64,000 nt of DNA from Kribbella sp. NBC_01245 (GCF_036226525.1 NZ_CP108487.1:6262001-6326000); one strand, 5' to 3'; positions 8,643 to 17,285 are shown, counted from the first letter of the stretch. Numbers and translations: made by a program. The notes: a model not told the origin generated them from the sequence alone.

Positions 8643-9506
8643 TTACGAGATGTGTGGTGCGTCTAGTACTTGCGTTAGTACCTTCCTGGCATCAGCGCCA
8701 TAGACCGCAGCCTCGGCGAGGTGGCCGAAGACTCGTTCATAGGCGCCGATCTCGTCGGCTTGGGTGACGTTGAGTACGGCGGTGAAGAGTTCGACCAATA
8801 CGAGTTCTTTGTCGTAGAGGTAGAAGCCGTGGATCGGGCCGACCGGCAAAGGCGCATCGAATGGGATGATCCCGATCCGGATCGCCGGCAGGGTCGTCAT
8901 GGAGATGAGATGGCCGAGCTGTGCGGTCATCACGTCCGGCGGGCAGACGAGGTAGCGCAGGACGGCTTCGGTCATCACGAAGTGGAACTTCTTGTCGCCA
9001 CGGTGCAGGACCTGCTGCCGTTCCATCCGTGCCGCAATCGCTTCGTCCACTTCGGCTTCATCCTTGGGGACACCTCGTTCGGTGTCGCCGGCATCGCCCT
9101 CGGTGAAGCGATAGCGCGCGTACTCGGCGGTCTGGAGAAGGCCGGGCACGAAGCAGGGTTCGAAATTCCGCGTCAGCTCGGTCTTGGCTTCGATTTCGCC
9201 GATCGAGCGCTGCCTCGATGGCAGGCCAGTGCGGAACATCCGCCGGAACTCGACGTACTGCTGCTCCAAGGACCGCAACGATGCGACAAGCTCGGGAACG
9301 GCTGCAGGTTGCCCACAGATGCGGGCCCAGTTCTTCAGGTCGCTGTCAGAAGGAGTCTGTCGGCCTGCTTCGAGCTTGGACACCTTTGACGGCGCCCATT
9401 TGGCGGCCTTCGCCAGTTCGCGGCCGTTGAGGTGGGCGTCCAGCCTCATCTCACGAAGGCGATAACCGAGCGCCTCACGCGCTCGCTGGAAGCTGGACAC
9501 CCACAC
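8643..9506 (-). CDS. Scr1-type XRE regulator with DUF5753 domain
   Basis: A 287-residue regulator. An N-terminal helix-turn-helix (about residues 13-60, with GRELAKAAKWAPSKVSKLE) is followed by the DUF5753 domain, recognised from RNFEPCFVPGLLQTAEYARY and the C-terminal IRIGIIPFDAPLP segment. Such proteins act with small partner proteins in actinobacteria (WhiJ/Scr1 type). The GTG at 9506 lies five bases after the DUF6879 stop. A second GTG at 9500 is also possible. It probably controls this operon through the repeats at 10327-10367. Confidence 0.85.
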   Translation of the reverse strand: MWVSSFQRAREALGYRLREMRLDAHLNGRELAKAAKWAPSKVSKLEAGRQTPSDSDLKNWARICGQPAAVPELVASLRSLEQQYVEFRRMFRTGLPSRQRSIGEIEAKTELTRNFEPCFVPGLLQTAEYARYRFTEGDAGDTERGVPKDEAEVDEAIAARMERQQVLHRGDKKFHFVMTEAVLRYLVCPPDVMTAQLGHLISMTTLPAIRIGIIPFDAPLPVGPIHGFYLYDKELVLVELFTAVLNVTQADEIGAYERVFGHLAEAAVYGADARKVLTQVLDAPHIS

Positions 9507-9510
9507 TCAC

Positions 9511-10047
9511 TTACTTGTTGATGTAGTCGGCTCGCGGTGTTGCGTAGTGCCGAGCGATCTCTCGGTAGTGGCAATGCTCGACAACTGTCGCCGGATCGGT
9601 GATGACTTCCGCGCCCAACAGAACGTCGTTCTCGTCGTGCCGCAGGATGCACATCTTATGGGCGTCGATCAGCCAGTAGTCGTATTTCGGGAGGCCTAGC
9701 TCGTCTGCGCGTCCGCGCTCCAGATAGCGGATATCTTCACCAGCGGCGGTGTTGAGCCGCGAGAGGTGTAGACCGAATCGGGTGTAGTCCGACCATGGTT
9801 CAGACACGACGCGGACACGCTCGATGTGCTGTCCCTCCAGCGTGCGCCGCAGGATCATGCCGAGCCAGTCCTCCATCCACGAGTCGTCGTCCGGTTCGCT
9901 GTTCAGGAATCGGCGCACGTGGACGGCTTCCTCGGTGTCGGCGTAGTTGTCGCGCACTTCCAGGCGGAAAGCGGTGTGCTGGTAGCTGCGGGCGAAACGG
10001 ACGAAGTCGGGACCGGTGACGAAGGTGTCCGTAGTAGCTGACGTCAC
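9511..10047 (-). CDS. DUF6879 family protein
   Basis: A 178-residue protein matching the actinobacterial DUF6879 pattern: FVRFARSYQHTAFRLEVRDNY near the start, then RVRVVSEPWSDYTRFGLHL and YDYWLIDAHKMCILRHDEND. Members usually sit beside Scr1/DUF5753 regulators; their activity is not known. The GTG start at 10047 overlaps the preceding stop by GTGA, and the regulator follows after five bases, so the three genes are tightly coupled. Confidence 0.8.
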   Translation of the reverse strand: MTSATTDTFVTGPDFVRFARSYQHTAFRLEVRDNYADTEEAVHVRRFLNSEPDDDSWMEDWLGMILRRTLEGQHIERVRVVSEPWSDYTRFGLHLSRLNTAAGEDIRYLERGRADELGLPKYDYWLIDAHKMCILRHDENDVLLGAEVITDPATVVEHCHYREIARHYATPRADYINK

Positions 10048-10274
10048 TGTGCGGTGCCGGTGTGCTGGGCCACGATCATGTCGGCGAGATCGCGGGTGAT
10101 GATCACGGCATCCTCGCCGTCGGGAAAGTTCACCAGCTGTGCTCGGGCCTCGGCGCTGGTGAGTTTGTAGCCCTGGACGATGTATCGGCCGTCGTCGGTG
10201 GCGTAGAACGACGGGCTGCCGTCCTTGCCGGTGTCGGGGGTGCCGAGGTGGGTGAGGCGCTTCGGCTGGTGCAT
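10044..10274 (-). CDS. small hypothetical protein, first gene of the Scr1 operon
   Basis: A 76-residue acidic protein (MHQPKRLTHLG... with SFYATDDGRYIVQGYKL and DAVIITRDLADMI). The start at 10274 is favoured by GAGGGAGA seven bases upstream. It overlaps the next gene by four bases. The small size and position match the small partner proteins that accompany Scr1-type regulators, but no named family is recognised. Confidence 0.65.
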   Translation of the reverse strand: MHQPKRLTHLGTPDTGKDGSPSFYATDDGRYIVQGYKLTSAEARAQLVNFPDGEDAVIITRDLADMIVAQHTGTAQ

Positions 10275-10326
10275 CGGGGTTCTCCCTCGAAGAGGTGACT
10301 GTGACGCCAATGCTCGGCTCTCTGTG

Positions 10327-10339
10327 TTGACTCAGTCAA
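10327..10339. promoter_or_regulatory. palindrome TTGACT-C-AGTCAA upstream of the Scr1 operon
   Basis: A perfect 6+6 palindrome around a single C, in the intergenic space before the minus-strand operon. It also contains a TTGACT that could serve as a -35 hexamer. It is a plausible operator or overlapping promoter element. Confidence 0.45.
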
Positions 10340-10347
10340 GGGGTTGA

Positions 10348-10367
10348 GAGAAATTTCGAGAAATTTC
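10348..10367. promoter_or_regulatory. tandem operator repeats GAGAAATTTC x2
   Basis: Two exact 10-base copies of GAGAAATTTC lie head to tail, each containing the palindrome GAAATTTC. AT-rich repeats stand out in this GC-rich DNA and sit between the Scr1-type operon and the divergent small genes. They are the best candidate binding site for the XRE regulator (inference). Confidence 0.55.
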
Positions 10368-10447
10368 CTTCACTCGACTAGTGGTTACGCATAGCTTTGA
10401 TCTCACTCCGCTGAGAGACCATCCATCGACCGAAGGAAGTTGAGGCT

Positions 10448-10543
10448 GTGAGTGATTCCATGTGGCTTCTGACCCTGGGCACAACAGCGCTGTACGTCGT
10501 CATGGTGCGCGACCTCATCCGCGATCTGGGTGACCGATCATGA
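10448..10543 (+). CDS. 31-residue small membrane peptide
   Basis: A short ORF starting GTG 10448 after a GAAGGAAG ribosome site. The peptide (MSDSMWLLTLG...) has one hydrophobic helix of about 15 residues followed by a charged tail RDLIRDLGDRS. It overlaps the next ORF by ATGA and is divergent from the Scr1 operon, sharing the operator region. The tight coupling supports it being real. Confidence 0.5.
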   Translation: MSDSMWLLTLGTTALYVVMVRDLIRDLGDRS

Positions 10544-10719
10544 CCGCCGGAACTGAGCTAGCGGAACCACGGCATCGGGTGCAGGTGTGGTTCGGCAGCC
10601 ACCAGATCGCGGTCTACGTCGCTCCACCTGTCATAGCAGCGCGCTACGAAGCCGCTATGCGTCGCCGATTCGCCGGGCTCCGCGTAACGAATGAGCCGCT
10701 GCCGCCTCGTCGTTCCTGA
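10540..10719 (+). CDS. 59-residue small protein coupled to the membrane peptide
   Basis: The ATG at 10540 overlaps the previous stop. The protein has a compact core (VQVWFGSHQIAVYVAPPVIAA), then ARYEAAMRRRFAGLRVTNEP with a basic patch. I think similar short proteins occur near Scr1-type loci in actinobacteria, but I cannot name a family. It may be a partner of the divergent regulator module. Confidence 0.5.
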   Translation: MTAGTELAEPRHRVQVWFGSHQIAVYVAPPVIAARYEAAMRRRFAGLRVTNEPLPPRRS

Positions 10720-10734
10720 AGTCCGCACTGATCG

Positions 10735-10791
10735 GACGGGATCGGACTCCTCCGCCCGACGCGCTCCTCACGCAGTGGCGCCGATCCCGTC
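10735..10791. terminator. 11-bp inverted repeat after the small ORF pair
   Basis: GACGGGATCGG (10735-10745) and CCGATCCCGTC (10781-10791) are perfect inverted copies separated by 35 bases. The position 16 bases after the small-gene stop suggests a transcription end. There is no T tract. Confidence 0.4.
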
Positions 10792-10922
10792 TCCATAGCT
10801 GAAGCCCCTGGCCCGGTGATCCCGGAACACCTCACACCGTCCCGGGCCGAAGGCTTCTTCAAGCCGGTCGGCGGGCGTACTGGTTCCCTGCGACCTGCGC
10901 TCGTCGGCCGTTCCACAACAGA

Positions 10923-10962
10923 AACGTCCGGAGAACCCCAGGTGCGGGGTTCTCCGGACGTT
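10923..10962. terminator. strong bidirectional hairpin terminator
   Basis: A perfect 17-bp stem (10923-10939 with 10946-10962) closed by a 6-base loop AGGTGC. It lies 28 bases beyond the stop of the sugar-binding protein gene on the minus strand and also faces the end of the small plus-strand genes. Confidence 0.75.
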
Positions 10963-10990
10963 GGTGGTCAGAAGGGTCCGATGAACGGAA

Positions 10991-12400
10991 TTACTTCTTG
11001 ACGGTGGAGTTGTATTTTTCGATTTCGGGTTGGATGGCCTTGGCGGCGTCGGTCATGGCCTGTTTCGGGTCGGTGCCGAGGACGGCTTTTTCGAGACCGT
11101 CTTCGGCGGCCTTGCGGGCCTGGGGCATTACGCCGAGGATGCAGCCGGCCGACGGGGTCGAGGGCTTGGTGTTGTGCAGCTGGGTGATGGCGGTGGTGAA
11201 CTGCGGGTACTGGGCAACCCAGGCCTTGTCCTCGGGGAGGTCGAGGGCCTTGCTGTTGATCGGGAAGTAGCCCGTGCCGGTGTGCCAGGTGGCCTGCTGC
11301 TCGGGGGTCGCGGCGAACTTCACGAACTCCCAGGCGGCGCGCTTCTCGGCGTCACTGTGGCCGGAGCCGTTGACCCAGAGCGAGGCACCACCGATGATCG
11401 GGCCGCCGGTGTCGGTCGAGCTGAGCTTCGGGAACGGCGCGGTGGCGAGGGTGAACTTGCCCTTCGCGGCTTCGAGGTAACCACGCAGCGAACCGGTCGA
11501 CTCCAGGTGCATCGCCGAGGTGCCGGACTTGAAGACGGCCTGCGCGTCATCGGTCTTCTTACCGGTGTTCGGCATGTAGCCGAGCTTGATCATCTGCTGG
11601 TACCAGGTGGCGACCTTGACGCCCGGGTCCTCATCGAACTGCACCTTGGTGGCGAGGTCCTTGCGGCCGTTCTCGTTGTCGCAGTAGGTCGTCCCGGACT
11701 GGGCGATCAGCTGCTCGACGAACCATCCGTAGATGGCGGCGTTGAAGCCGTACTGGACGGTCTTGCCACCTTGCTTGATGGTGAGCTTCTTCGACGCCTC
11801 CATGATCTCGTCGAGCGAGGCCGGCGGCTTGTTCGGGTCGAGCCCGGCCTTGGTGAAGGCCTCTTTGTTGATATACAGCAAGGGCATCGACGTGTTGAAC
11901 GGCATCGAGTTCATCTTGCCGTCGATGGAGTAGTAGTTCGCGATGTTCGGCTCGATGTCCGTCAGCGAGTAGCTGTCTCTTTCAGCGAACTTGTAGATCG
12001 GCACCGTCTGCTTCGAGTCGATCATGAAGCGCGAGCCGATGTCGTAGATCTGTACGACCGAGGGCGTGTTGCCCTGCTGCACCGACGTCTTGTACTTCGT
12101 GATCGTGTCGTCGTAGTCGCCCTGGTAGACGGCCTGGACCTCGATCTTGCCGCTGTTCTTGGTGTTGAAGGCCTTCACCAGCTTGTCGACGGCCTCACCG
12201 TTGGCACCCTTCATGCCGTGCCAGAACGTCACCTTGGTGACGCCGGAGGCATTCGCCAGGGCGTCGGCCCCGGGCGCGTCCTGCGCACCCGCGCCGTCAC
12301 CGTCGCCGTCGGGGCCACCACCACAGCCGGCGGCCACCAGGGCCACCGCCGTCAGCAGCACCGCCGCGGTCGTCGTACGCCGTTGTCCGACTGATCGCAT
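10991..12400 (-). CDS. sugar ABC transporter substrate-binding lipoprotein (UgpB-like)
   Basis: A 469-residue extracellular solute-binding protein of family 1. It begins with a lipoprotein signal: basic MRSVGQRR, a hydrophobic stretch, then the lipobox VAAGC. VTFWHGMKGANGEAVDKLVKAFN and later PLLYINKEAFTKAGLDP resemble glycerol-3-phosphate/oligosaccharide binders of the UgpB type. The start at 12400 has GAAAGG eight bases upstream. It is followed by a strong terminator and preceded by two permease genes. No ATPase is encoded here, so the importer probably uses a shared MsiK-like ATPase elsewhere (inference). Confidence 0.85.
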   Translation of the reverse strand: MRSVGQRRTTTAAVLLTAVALVAAGCGGGPDGDGDGAGAQDAPGADALANASGVTKVTFWHGMKGANGEAVDKLVKAFNTKNSGKIEVQAVYQGDYDDTITKYKTSVQQGNTPSVVQIYDIGSRFMIDSKQTVPIYKFAERDSYSLTDIEPNIANYYSIDGKMNSMPFNTSMPLLYINKEAFTKAGLDPNKPPASLDEIMEASKKLTIKQGGKTVQYGFNAAIYGWFVEQLIAQSGTTYCDNENGRKDLATKVQFDEDPGVKVATWYQQMIKLGYMPNTGKKTDDAQAVFKSGTSAMHLESTGSLRGYLEAAKGKFTLATAPFPKLSSTDTGGPIIGGASLWVNGSGHSDAEKRAAWEFVKFAATPEQQATWHTGTGYFPINSKALDLPEDKAWVAQYPQFTTAITQLHNTKPSTPSAGCILGVMPQARKAAEDGLEKAVLGTDPKQAMTDAAKAIQPEIEKYNSTVKK

Positions 12401-12429
12401 GTGCACAGCCTTTCTGAAGAAGCAGATAC

Positions 12430-13278
12430 TCATCGGATCGCGCCCGCGGTGAGACCACGGACGATGAAGCGCTGGCCGAAGATCACAATGGCCAGGGTCG
12501 GGAGGATCGACAGAGTGACACCGGCCAGGATCAGGCCCGGGTCGGCCGCCTCCGCGTCGTTCAGCTGGCTGATCCCGATCTGCAACGTGCGCCGATTCGG
12601 GTCGTCGCCGATCAGTAGTGGCCAGAAGAACTGGTTCCACGCCGAGAGGAACACGTACAGCCCTACGGCCATCAGTGCGGGCTTGCTCAGTGGCAGCAGG
12701 ATGCGCCGGATGAACCGCCAGTGCCCGCAGCCGTCGATCACCGCGGCGTCACGCAGTTCCGTCGGGAACTGGAGGAACGACTGCCGTAGCAGGAATACCC
12801 CGAAGGCGTTCGCCAGGAACGGCAGTACCAGCGCGATCATCGTGCCGGCGTACGTCGCGGTCAGGCGCTGACCGCCGAGCTCCCAGCTGGTGATCGTCAG
12901 GTAGTTCGGCAGCACGATCGACTCCCACGGCACCATCAGTGTCGCCAGGAACAGCCCGAACATCGCAGCGCGGCCCCACATCTTCATGAAGACGAAGGCG
13001 TACGCCGCGAGCACACTGGTGACCAGCTGGCTCAACGTGATGACTGACGTCTGCAGGATCGAGTTCAGGTACTGCCGACCAATGGCGGTGCTGGAGGTTG
13101 CGCCCTCGTAGTTGCCCGTGAAGATCTCTCTCGGGAACAAGTCCGGCGGGTACGACGAGATCTGGCCCGGCGACATGATCGAACCGGCGATCACGTAGTA
13201 CACCGGGAAGATCACGGCCAGAGCGGCCAGAATGAGCACGGCATAGGTGACAAGCCGTCCAAAGGTCAGATGCCTCAC
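12430..13278 (-). CDS. sugar ABC transporter permease (UgpE/MalG-like)
   Basis: A 282-residue inner-membrane permease with about six helices. The coupling-loop EAA motif is seen in ELRDAAVIDGCGHWRFI followed by RILLPLSKPAL. The GTG start at 13278 overlaps the previous permease stop as GTGA. Being second in order with a MalG-like C-terminal helix set, it is the partner of the upstream permease in a heterodimeric channel. Confidence 0.85.
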   Translation of the reverse strand: MRHLTFGRLVTYAVLILAALAVIFPVYYVIAGSIMSPGQISSYPPDLFPREIFTGNYEGATSSTAIGRQYLNSILQTSVITLSQLVTSVLAAYAFVFMKMWGRAAMFGLFLATLMVPWESIVLPNYLTITSWELGGQRLTATYAGTMIALVLPFLANAFGVFLLRQSFLQFPTELRDAAVIDGCGHWRFIRRILLPLSKPALMAVGLYVFLSAWNQFFWPLLIGDDPNRRTLQIGISQLNDAEAADPGLILAGVTLSILPTLAIVIFGQRFIVRGLTAGAIR

Positions 13279-14183
13279 TTGTAATGCACCCGCCTCTCCA
13301 GAACGCCGAACTGGATCGCGGTACACGCCAGCAGGATGATCAGCAGCACGATGGCCTGCGCGGACGCGAAGCCGAAGTCACTCGCGTTGTTCGCGAAGGC
13401 CGAGTGGTAGATCGCGTAGACGAGCGTTTTGGTCGACTGCTCCGGACCGCCCTCAGGGGTGAGGATCTTGATCTGGCCGAAGCCCTGCAGCGCGTGGATC
13501 GTCGAGATGACGACCAGGAAGAACAGTTGCGGGCCGAGCATCGGGATGGTGATGTGCCAGGCCGCGCGCCAACCGCCCGCGCCGTCCAGGGTGGCGGCCT
13601 CGTTGATCTCGGTCGGGATGGCGCCGATACCGGCCGACAGCACCAGCACGTTGTAGCCGATGCTCATCCAGACGGTGGTGATGGAAACGCTCAGCAGCGC
13701 CCAGGACGGGTCCGTCAGCCAGCCGATCCGGTCGACCCCGAACTGGCCGAGCAAACCGTTGGCCAGACCGATCGCCGGGTTGTAGATGGTCGCGAAGATC
13801 ACCGAGGCGCTCGCGACCGAAAAAGCGAACGGCAGCGCGAACGCGGTCCGGAAGATCCGGATGCCCTTGATCTGCTGTTCGAGCAGCAACACGATCGCGA
13901 GCGCGCCGAGCACACCCGGGATCACGGTCAGCAGTACGAAGGCCAGCGTCACCAGCAGGGTGTGCCGGAAGTCGGCCGAGCCGAGCATGTCGCGGTAGTG
14001 CTCGAGCCCGACGAAGACGTCCGGCCGGCCGAAGAGGTCCGAACCGTGCATCGACAGATACACCGACCTGCCCAGCGGCCAGACGATGAACAGCGCGAAC
14101 ACGACCAAGGCGGGCAGCAGGAGAAGCCACGACGTCAGCCCCGAAAGGGTCGGCAGACGACGGGCTTGTGGTGGTGTAGTCAA
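13275..14183 (-). CDS. sugar ABC transporter permease (UgpA/MalF-like)
   Basis: A 302-residue permease with six predicted helices and the EAA loop EINEAATLDGAGGWRAAWHI. The start is TTG at 14183, preceded by GGAGG seven bases away; nearby ATG codons are out of frame. It is the first gene of the importer operon, and its promoter must lie in the 67 bases shared with divergent purD. Confidence 0.85.
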   Translation of the reverse strand: MTTPPQARRLPTLSGLTSWLLLLPALVVFALFIVWPLGRSVYLSMHGSDLFGRPDVFVGLEHYRDMLGSADFRHTLLVTLAFVLLTVIPGVLGALAIVLLLEQQIKGIRIFRTAFALPFAFSVASASVIFATIYNPAIGLANGLLGQFGVDRIGWLTDPSWALLSVSITTVWMSIGYNVLVLSAGIGAIPTEINEAATLDGAGGWRAAWHITIPMLGPQLFFLVVISTIHALQGFGQIKILTPEGGPEQSTKTLVYAIYHSAFANNASDFGFASAQAIVLLIILLACTAIQFGVLERRVHYK

Positions 14184-14250
14184 TCCATTACCTCCAGTCA
14201 GGCCGCAGTCTTGCACTAGCCCGGTTCGCGAACCGATAGGCTCCTGGCCT

Positions 14251-15522
14251 GTGAAGGTTCTTGTCATCGGTACGGGTGGTCGTGAGCACGCGCTGGTCTG
14301 GGCACTGAGCCAGGACCCGAATGTGGAGCAGGTGGTCGCGGCTCCGGGCAATCCCGGTATCGCCGCCCTCAAGCCCGAGGCGGGCCAATCGATCGAGTGC
14401 CGCCCGGTCGACGTCGCGGATCACGCGGCCGTCGTCGCGCTGGCCCAAGAGCTCGGCGTGGACCTGGTCGTGGTCGGGCCCGAGGCGCCGTTGGTCGCCG
14501 GGTTGGCCGACCCGCTTCGCGATGCGGGGATCGCCGTGTTCGGGCCGTCCAAGGACGCCGCCCAGATCGAGGGTTCGAAGGCCTTCGCGAAGGACGTGAT
14601 GGCCGCCGCGAGCGTGCCGACCGGTCGCGCCTACGTCTGTACGACGCCCGCGCAGGCCGCCGAGGCGATCGACGCGTTCGGTCCGCCGTACGTGGTGAAG
14701 GACGACGGGCTCGCCGCCGGTAAGGGCGTGGTGGTGACGTCCGACCGCGAGGAGGCGCTTGCGCACGCAGCCGCCTGCGAGCAGGTGCTGATCGAGGAGT
14801 TCCTGGACGGCCCCGAGGTGTCGTTGTTCGCGATCTCCGACGGCCTGACGGTGCTGCCGATGCAGCCGGCCCAGGACTTCAAGCGGCTCGGCGACGGCGA
14901 CGAGGGCCCGAACACGGGTGGCATGGGCGCGTATACGCCGCTGCCCTGGGCCCCGGAGAAGCTGGTCGAAGAGGTCACCGAGAAGGTGCTCCAGCCGACC
15001 GTGGACGAGTTGCGCCGCCGCGGTACGCCGTTCGTCGGCCTGCTGTACGCCGGGCTCGCGCTGACCTCGCGGGGTATCCGGGTGATCGAGTTCAACTGCC
15101 GCTTCGGTGATCCCGAGACGCAGGCGTTGCTGCCGCTGTTGAAGACGCCCATCGGTGGCGTGTTCCTGGCTGCGGCGACGGGCAAGCTGGCCGACTGCAC
15201 GCTGAGCTGGCGCGCCGGCTCGTCCGTGGCTGTGGTGATCGCCGCCAAGAAGTACCCGGAGAAGCCGCGCAGCGGGGACGTCATCACGGGTATCGCCCAG
15301 GCCGAGGCGGACGGCGTTCAGGTCTTCCACGCTGGTACGGCGGTCGAAGGCGACGACGTGGTCACCGCCGGAGGTCGAGTGCTGGCCGTTTCGGCGACCG
15401 GGAAGGACCTGGACGACGCTCGCCGGCAGGCCTACGCCGGAATCGGCCAGATCCGGATCAAGGGCAGCCAGCACCGTACCGATATCGCCCTCAAAGCGGC
15501 TCGCGGAGAAATTTCCATCTAA
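14251..15522 (+). CDS. purD: phosphoribosylamine-glycine ligase
   Basis: A 423-residue GAR synthetase, second step of de novo purine synthesis, ATP-grasp fold. KVLVIGTGGREHAL at the N-terminus, PEAPLVAGL, FGPSKDAAQIEGSKAFAK, VVKDDGLAAGKGV and GPEVSLF, and the C-terminal FNCRFGDPETQ are all diagnostic. It starts at GTG 14251 (VKVLVIG). It is divergent from the ABC importer and leads the purine genes of the window. Confidence 0.95.
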   Translation: MKVLVIGTGGREHALVWALSQDPNVEQVVAAPGNPGIAALKPEAGQSIECRPVDVADHAAVVALAQELGVDLVVVGPEAPLVAGLADPLRDAGIAVFGPSKDAAQIEGSKAFAKDVMAAASVPTGRAYVCTTPAQAAEAIDAFGPPYVVKDDGLAAGKGVVVTSDREEALAHAAACEQVLIEEFLDGPEVSLFAISDGLTVLPMQPAQDFKRLGDGDEGPNTGGMGAYTPLPWAPEKLVEEVTEKVLQPTVDELRRRGTPFVGLLYAGLALTSRGIRVIEFNCRFGDPETQALLPLLKTPIGGVFLAAATGKLADCTLSWRAGSSVAVVIAAKKYPEKPRSGDVITGIAQAEADGVQVFHAGTAVEGDDVVTAGGRVLAVSATGKDLDDARRQAYAGIGQIRIKGSQHRTDIALKAARGEISI

Positions 15523-15579
15523 GGAGCAACCTTCCGCCCCCTGACCCCCGTCATTTGTACGACGGAGGGTGAGAGGGGG

Positions 15580-16113
15580 GTGATGACGTCCGACCGGGAC
15601 CGCGAGTTCGCGGAGTTCGTGGCCGTGTCGTCCGTGGCGCTACAGCGGACGGCGTTCCTGGTGTGCGCGGATCGGGACCACGCGGCGGATGCGGTTCAGG
15701 AGGCGCTGTACCGGTTGTACGTGTCGTGGCCCAAGTTTCAGCGGGCCTCGAACCCGATGGCGTATGCCCGTCGCGCGGTGGTGAACGCGGCGGTCGATGC
15801 CGGTCGGCGGCCCTGGCGACGGGAGCGGGTGGTCGGCGAACTGCCCGAAAGCCCGTCCGAGGACAGCACCGGACGGCATGCGGTCCGCGACGAGCTGCTC
15901 AGCGCGCTGCGGGCGTTACCACCGCGCCGCCGGGCCTGCGTTGCCCTGCGGTACTACGAGGACCTGACGATCGAGGAGACCGCCGACATCCTCGGTTGCT
16001 CGATCGGCACGGTGAAGAGCCAGACCGCCCGTGGACTGGAGACATTGCGAAAGACCTTGATCGCCCAACGGACCCAAGAGTTACAGCCCACACCGATCGC
16101 ACCGAACAGATGA
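15580..16113 (+). CDS. SigE-family ECF sigma factor (pair 1)
   Basis: A 177-residue sigma-70 family factor. Region 2 is in AFLVCADRDHAADAVQEALYRLY...AYARRAVVNAA and region 4 in ALPPRRRACVALRYYEDLTIEETADILG with IGTVKSQTARGLE as recognition helix. The length and the FLVC motif match the actinobacterial SigE-family subgroup. GTG 15580 or ATG 15583 may be used; GGAGGG and a G-run lie upstream. It is followed 13 bases later by its membrane partner and is the first of three tandem copies of this arrangement. Confidence 0.9.
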   Translation: MMTSDRDREFAEFVAVSSVALQRTAFLVCADRDHAADAVQEALYRLYVSWPKFQRASNPMAYARRAVVNAAVDAGRRPWRRERVVGELPESPSEDSTGRHAVRDELLSALRALPPRRRACVALRYYEDLTIEETADILGCSIGTVKSQTARGLETLRKTLIAQRTQELQPTPIAPNR

Positions 16114-16126
16114 CAGGAGGGAGATC

Positions 16127-17215
16127 GTGAGCGACACCGACGACGAAATCCGCACTCTGCTGCGGCAGATGGCCGACGACGAGGAGTTCGAGCCGGTTCC
16201 CCTCGTGCCGCTGATGACCCGCGGCCGGCGCGGGCTGCTCCGGCGCCGCGTCTTCTCCGCGGTCGTGGCCGGCGCCGCCGTGGCCGCGATCGTGATGGCG
16301 GCGGCCACCCTGCCGAATCTGGCCGTCCGGCAGGAGCCGCCCGCGGCCGCGTCGACCCGCCTGGCCGGTACGGCGCCAGGGGATGCCGCGCTCGAGCCGG
16401 TCTCGATGACCGAGGCGTTGCGCCGCTGCCGGCTGCAGTGGACCGCGATCTCCGGCCGCGATGTCGGCACCATCACCATGTGGAAACCTTCGAATGCCAG
16501 CCAGGTCGTTGGTCAGGTGCAACCCGGCCGGGTGAAGACCGTCGTCGACTCGCAGATGCAGACCTTCTCCTGTCTCGTGCCCGGTGACTACGACCCCCCG
16601 GCGGCCGAGCTCGCGGTGGCTTCCCGTGATAGCGCTTTGCCGACCGACGACGCAGGGCTACTGCGGCGCTGCTCGACCTCTTTCTGGCATGACCTGACCG
16701 GCTGGAGGGTGGTCGCCCGCAAGGTCGACGCCAACACGCTCGCCCAGGCCGTGGCCATCTCGCCGTCGCAGCGATACGTGGCGCACTGCACGGTCGGGGG
16801 GCCGGCCGTTCGCGAAGCGGTGTTCAACGAGCCGGCGGAGCGACCGGCGATCGAGTCCGTCCTCGTCAATCAGTCGACCATGAAGGACCCTCGCACTTTT
16901 GCGGCCTCCGCCCTGGCCGGCATGGTCTTCGGCATCCAGGCCGGCTCAGGCTGTGCCGCCGGAGCCCGGTCGCCGTGCAGCTCCTGGGTGTTCTACGGCT
17001 CCGGCCGGACGTCCGCGCAGGTCGCCCGGATGCAGCTCCAGACGGGTGCCAAGGTGGAGTCGATCGAGGTGACCGACGGCTGGTTCGCCGTGGCCTTCGA
17101 GCTCGCCGTGACCGATCGCAGCGGTCGCCCGGGCAAGATCGGCCCGCTCACCGCCTTCGACAGCAAGGGCGTCCCGATCAGCGCGGTCACCTACATCTCG
17201 GTCCTGACCGGGTAG
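16127..17215 (+). CDS. membrane-anchored Cys-containing protein, putative anti-sigma partner (pair 1)
   Basis: A 362-residue protein. The first about 45 residues are cytoplasmic and acidic then basic (MTRGRRGLLRRR), followed by one membrane helix (about 42-63) and a large extracytoplasmic domain with paired Cys (RRCRL, FSCLVPGDY, RRCSTSFWHDL, AHCTVG, GSGCAAGARSPCSSW) and TDGWFAVAFEL near the end. It is homologous to the genes at 17807 and 19458. By position next to a sigma factor it may be an anti-sigma or signal sensor, but no classical anti-sigma domain is recognised. RBS GGAGGG precedes GTG 16127. Confidence 0.7.
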   Translation: MSDTDDEIRTLLRQMADDEEFEPVPLVPLMTRGRRGLLRRRVFSAVVAGAAVAAIVMAAATLPNLAVRQEPPAAASTRLAGTAPGDAALEPVSMTEALRRCRLQWTAISGRDVGTITMWKPSNASQVVGQVQPGRVKTVVDSQMQTFSCLVPGDYDPPAAELAVASRDSALPTDDAGLLRRCSTSFWHDLTGWRVVARKVDANTLAQAVAISPSQRYVAHCTVGGPAVREAVFNEPAERPAIESVLVNQSTMKDPRTFAASALAGMVFGIQAGSGCAAGARSPCSSWVFYGSGRTSAQVARMQLQTGAKVESIEVTDGWFAVAFELAVTDRSGRPGKIGPLTAFDSKGVPISAVTYISVLTG

Positions 17216-17285
17216 TCCGGCGCGGATTCCAACCTGCGGGCCGTCGGCGTCGTCCTAAGGAGTGTGAAGACCGCAGGAGGTGGCG

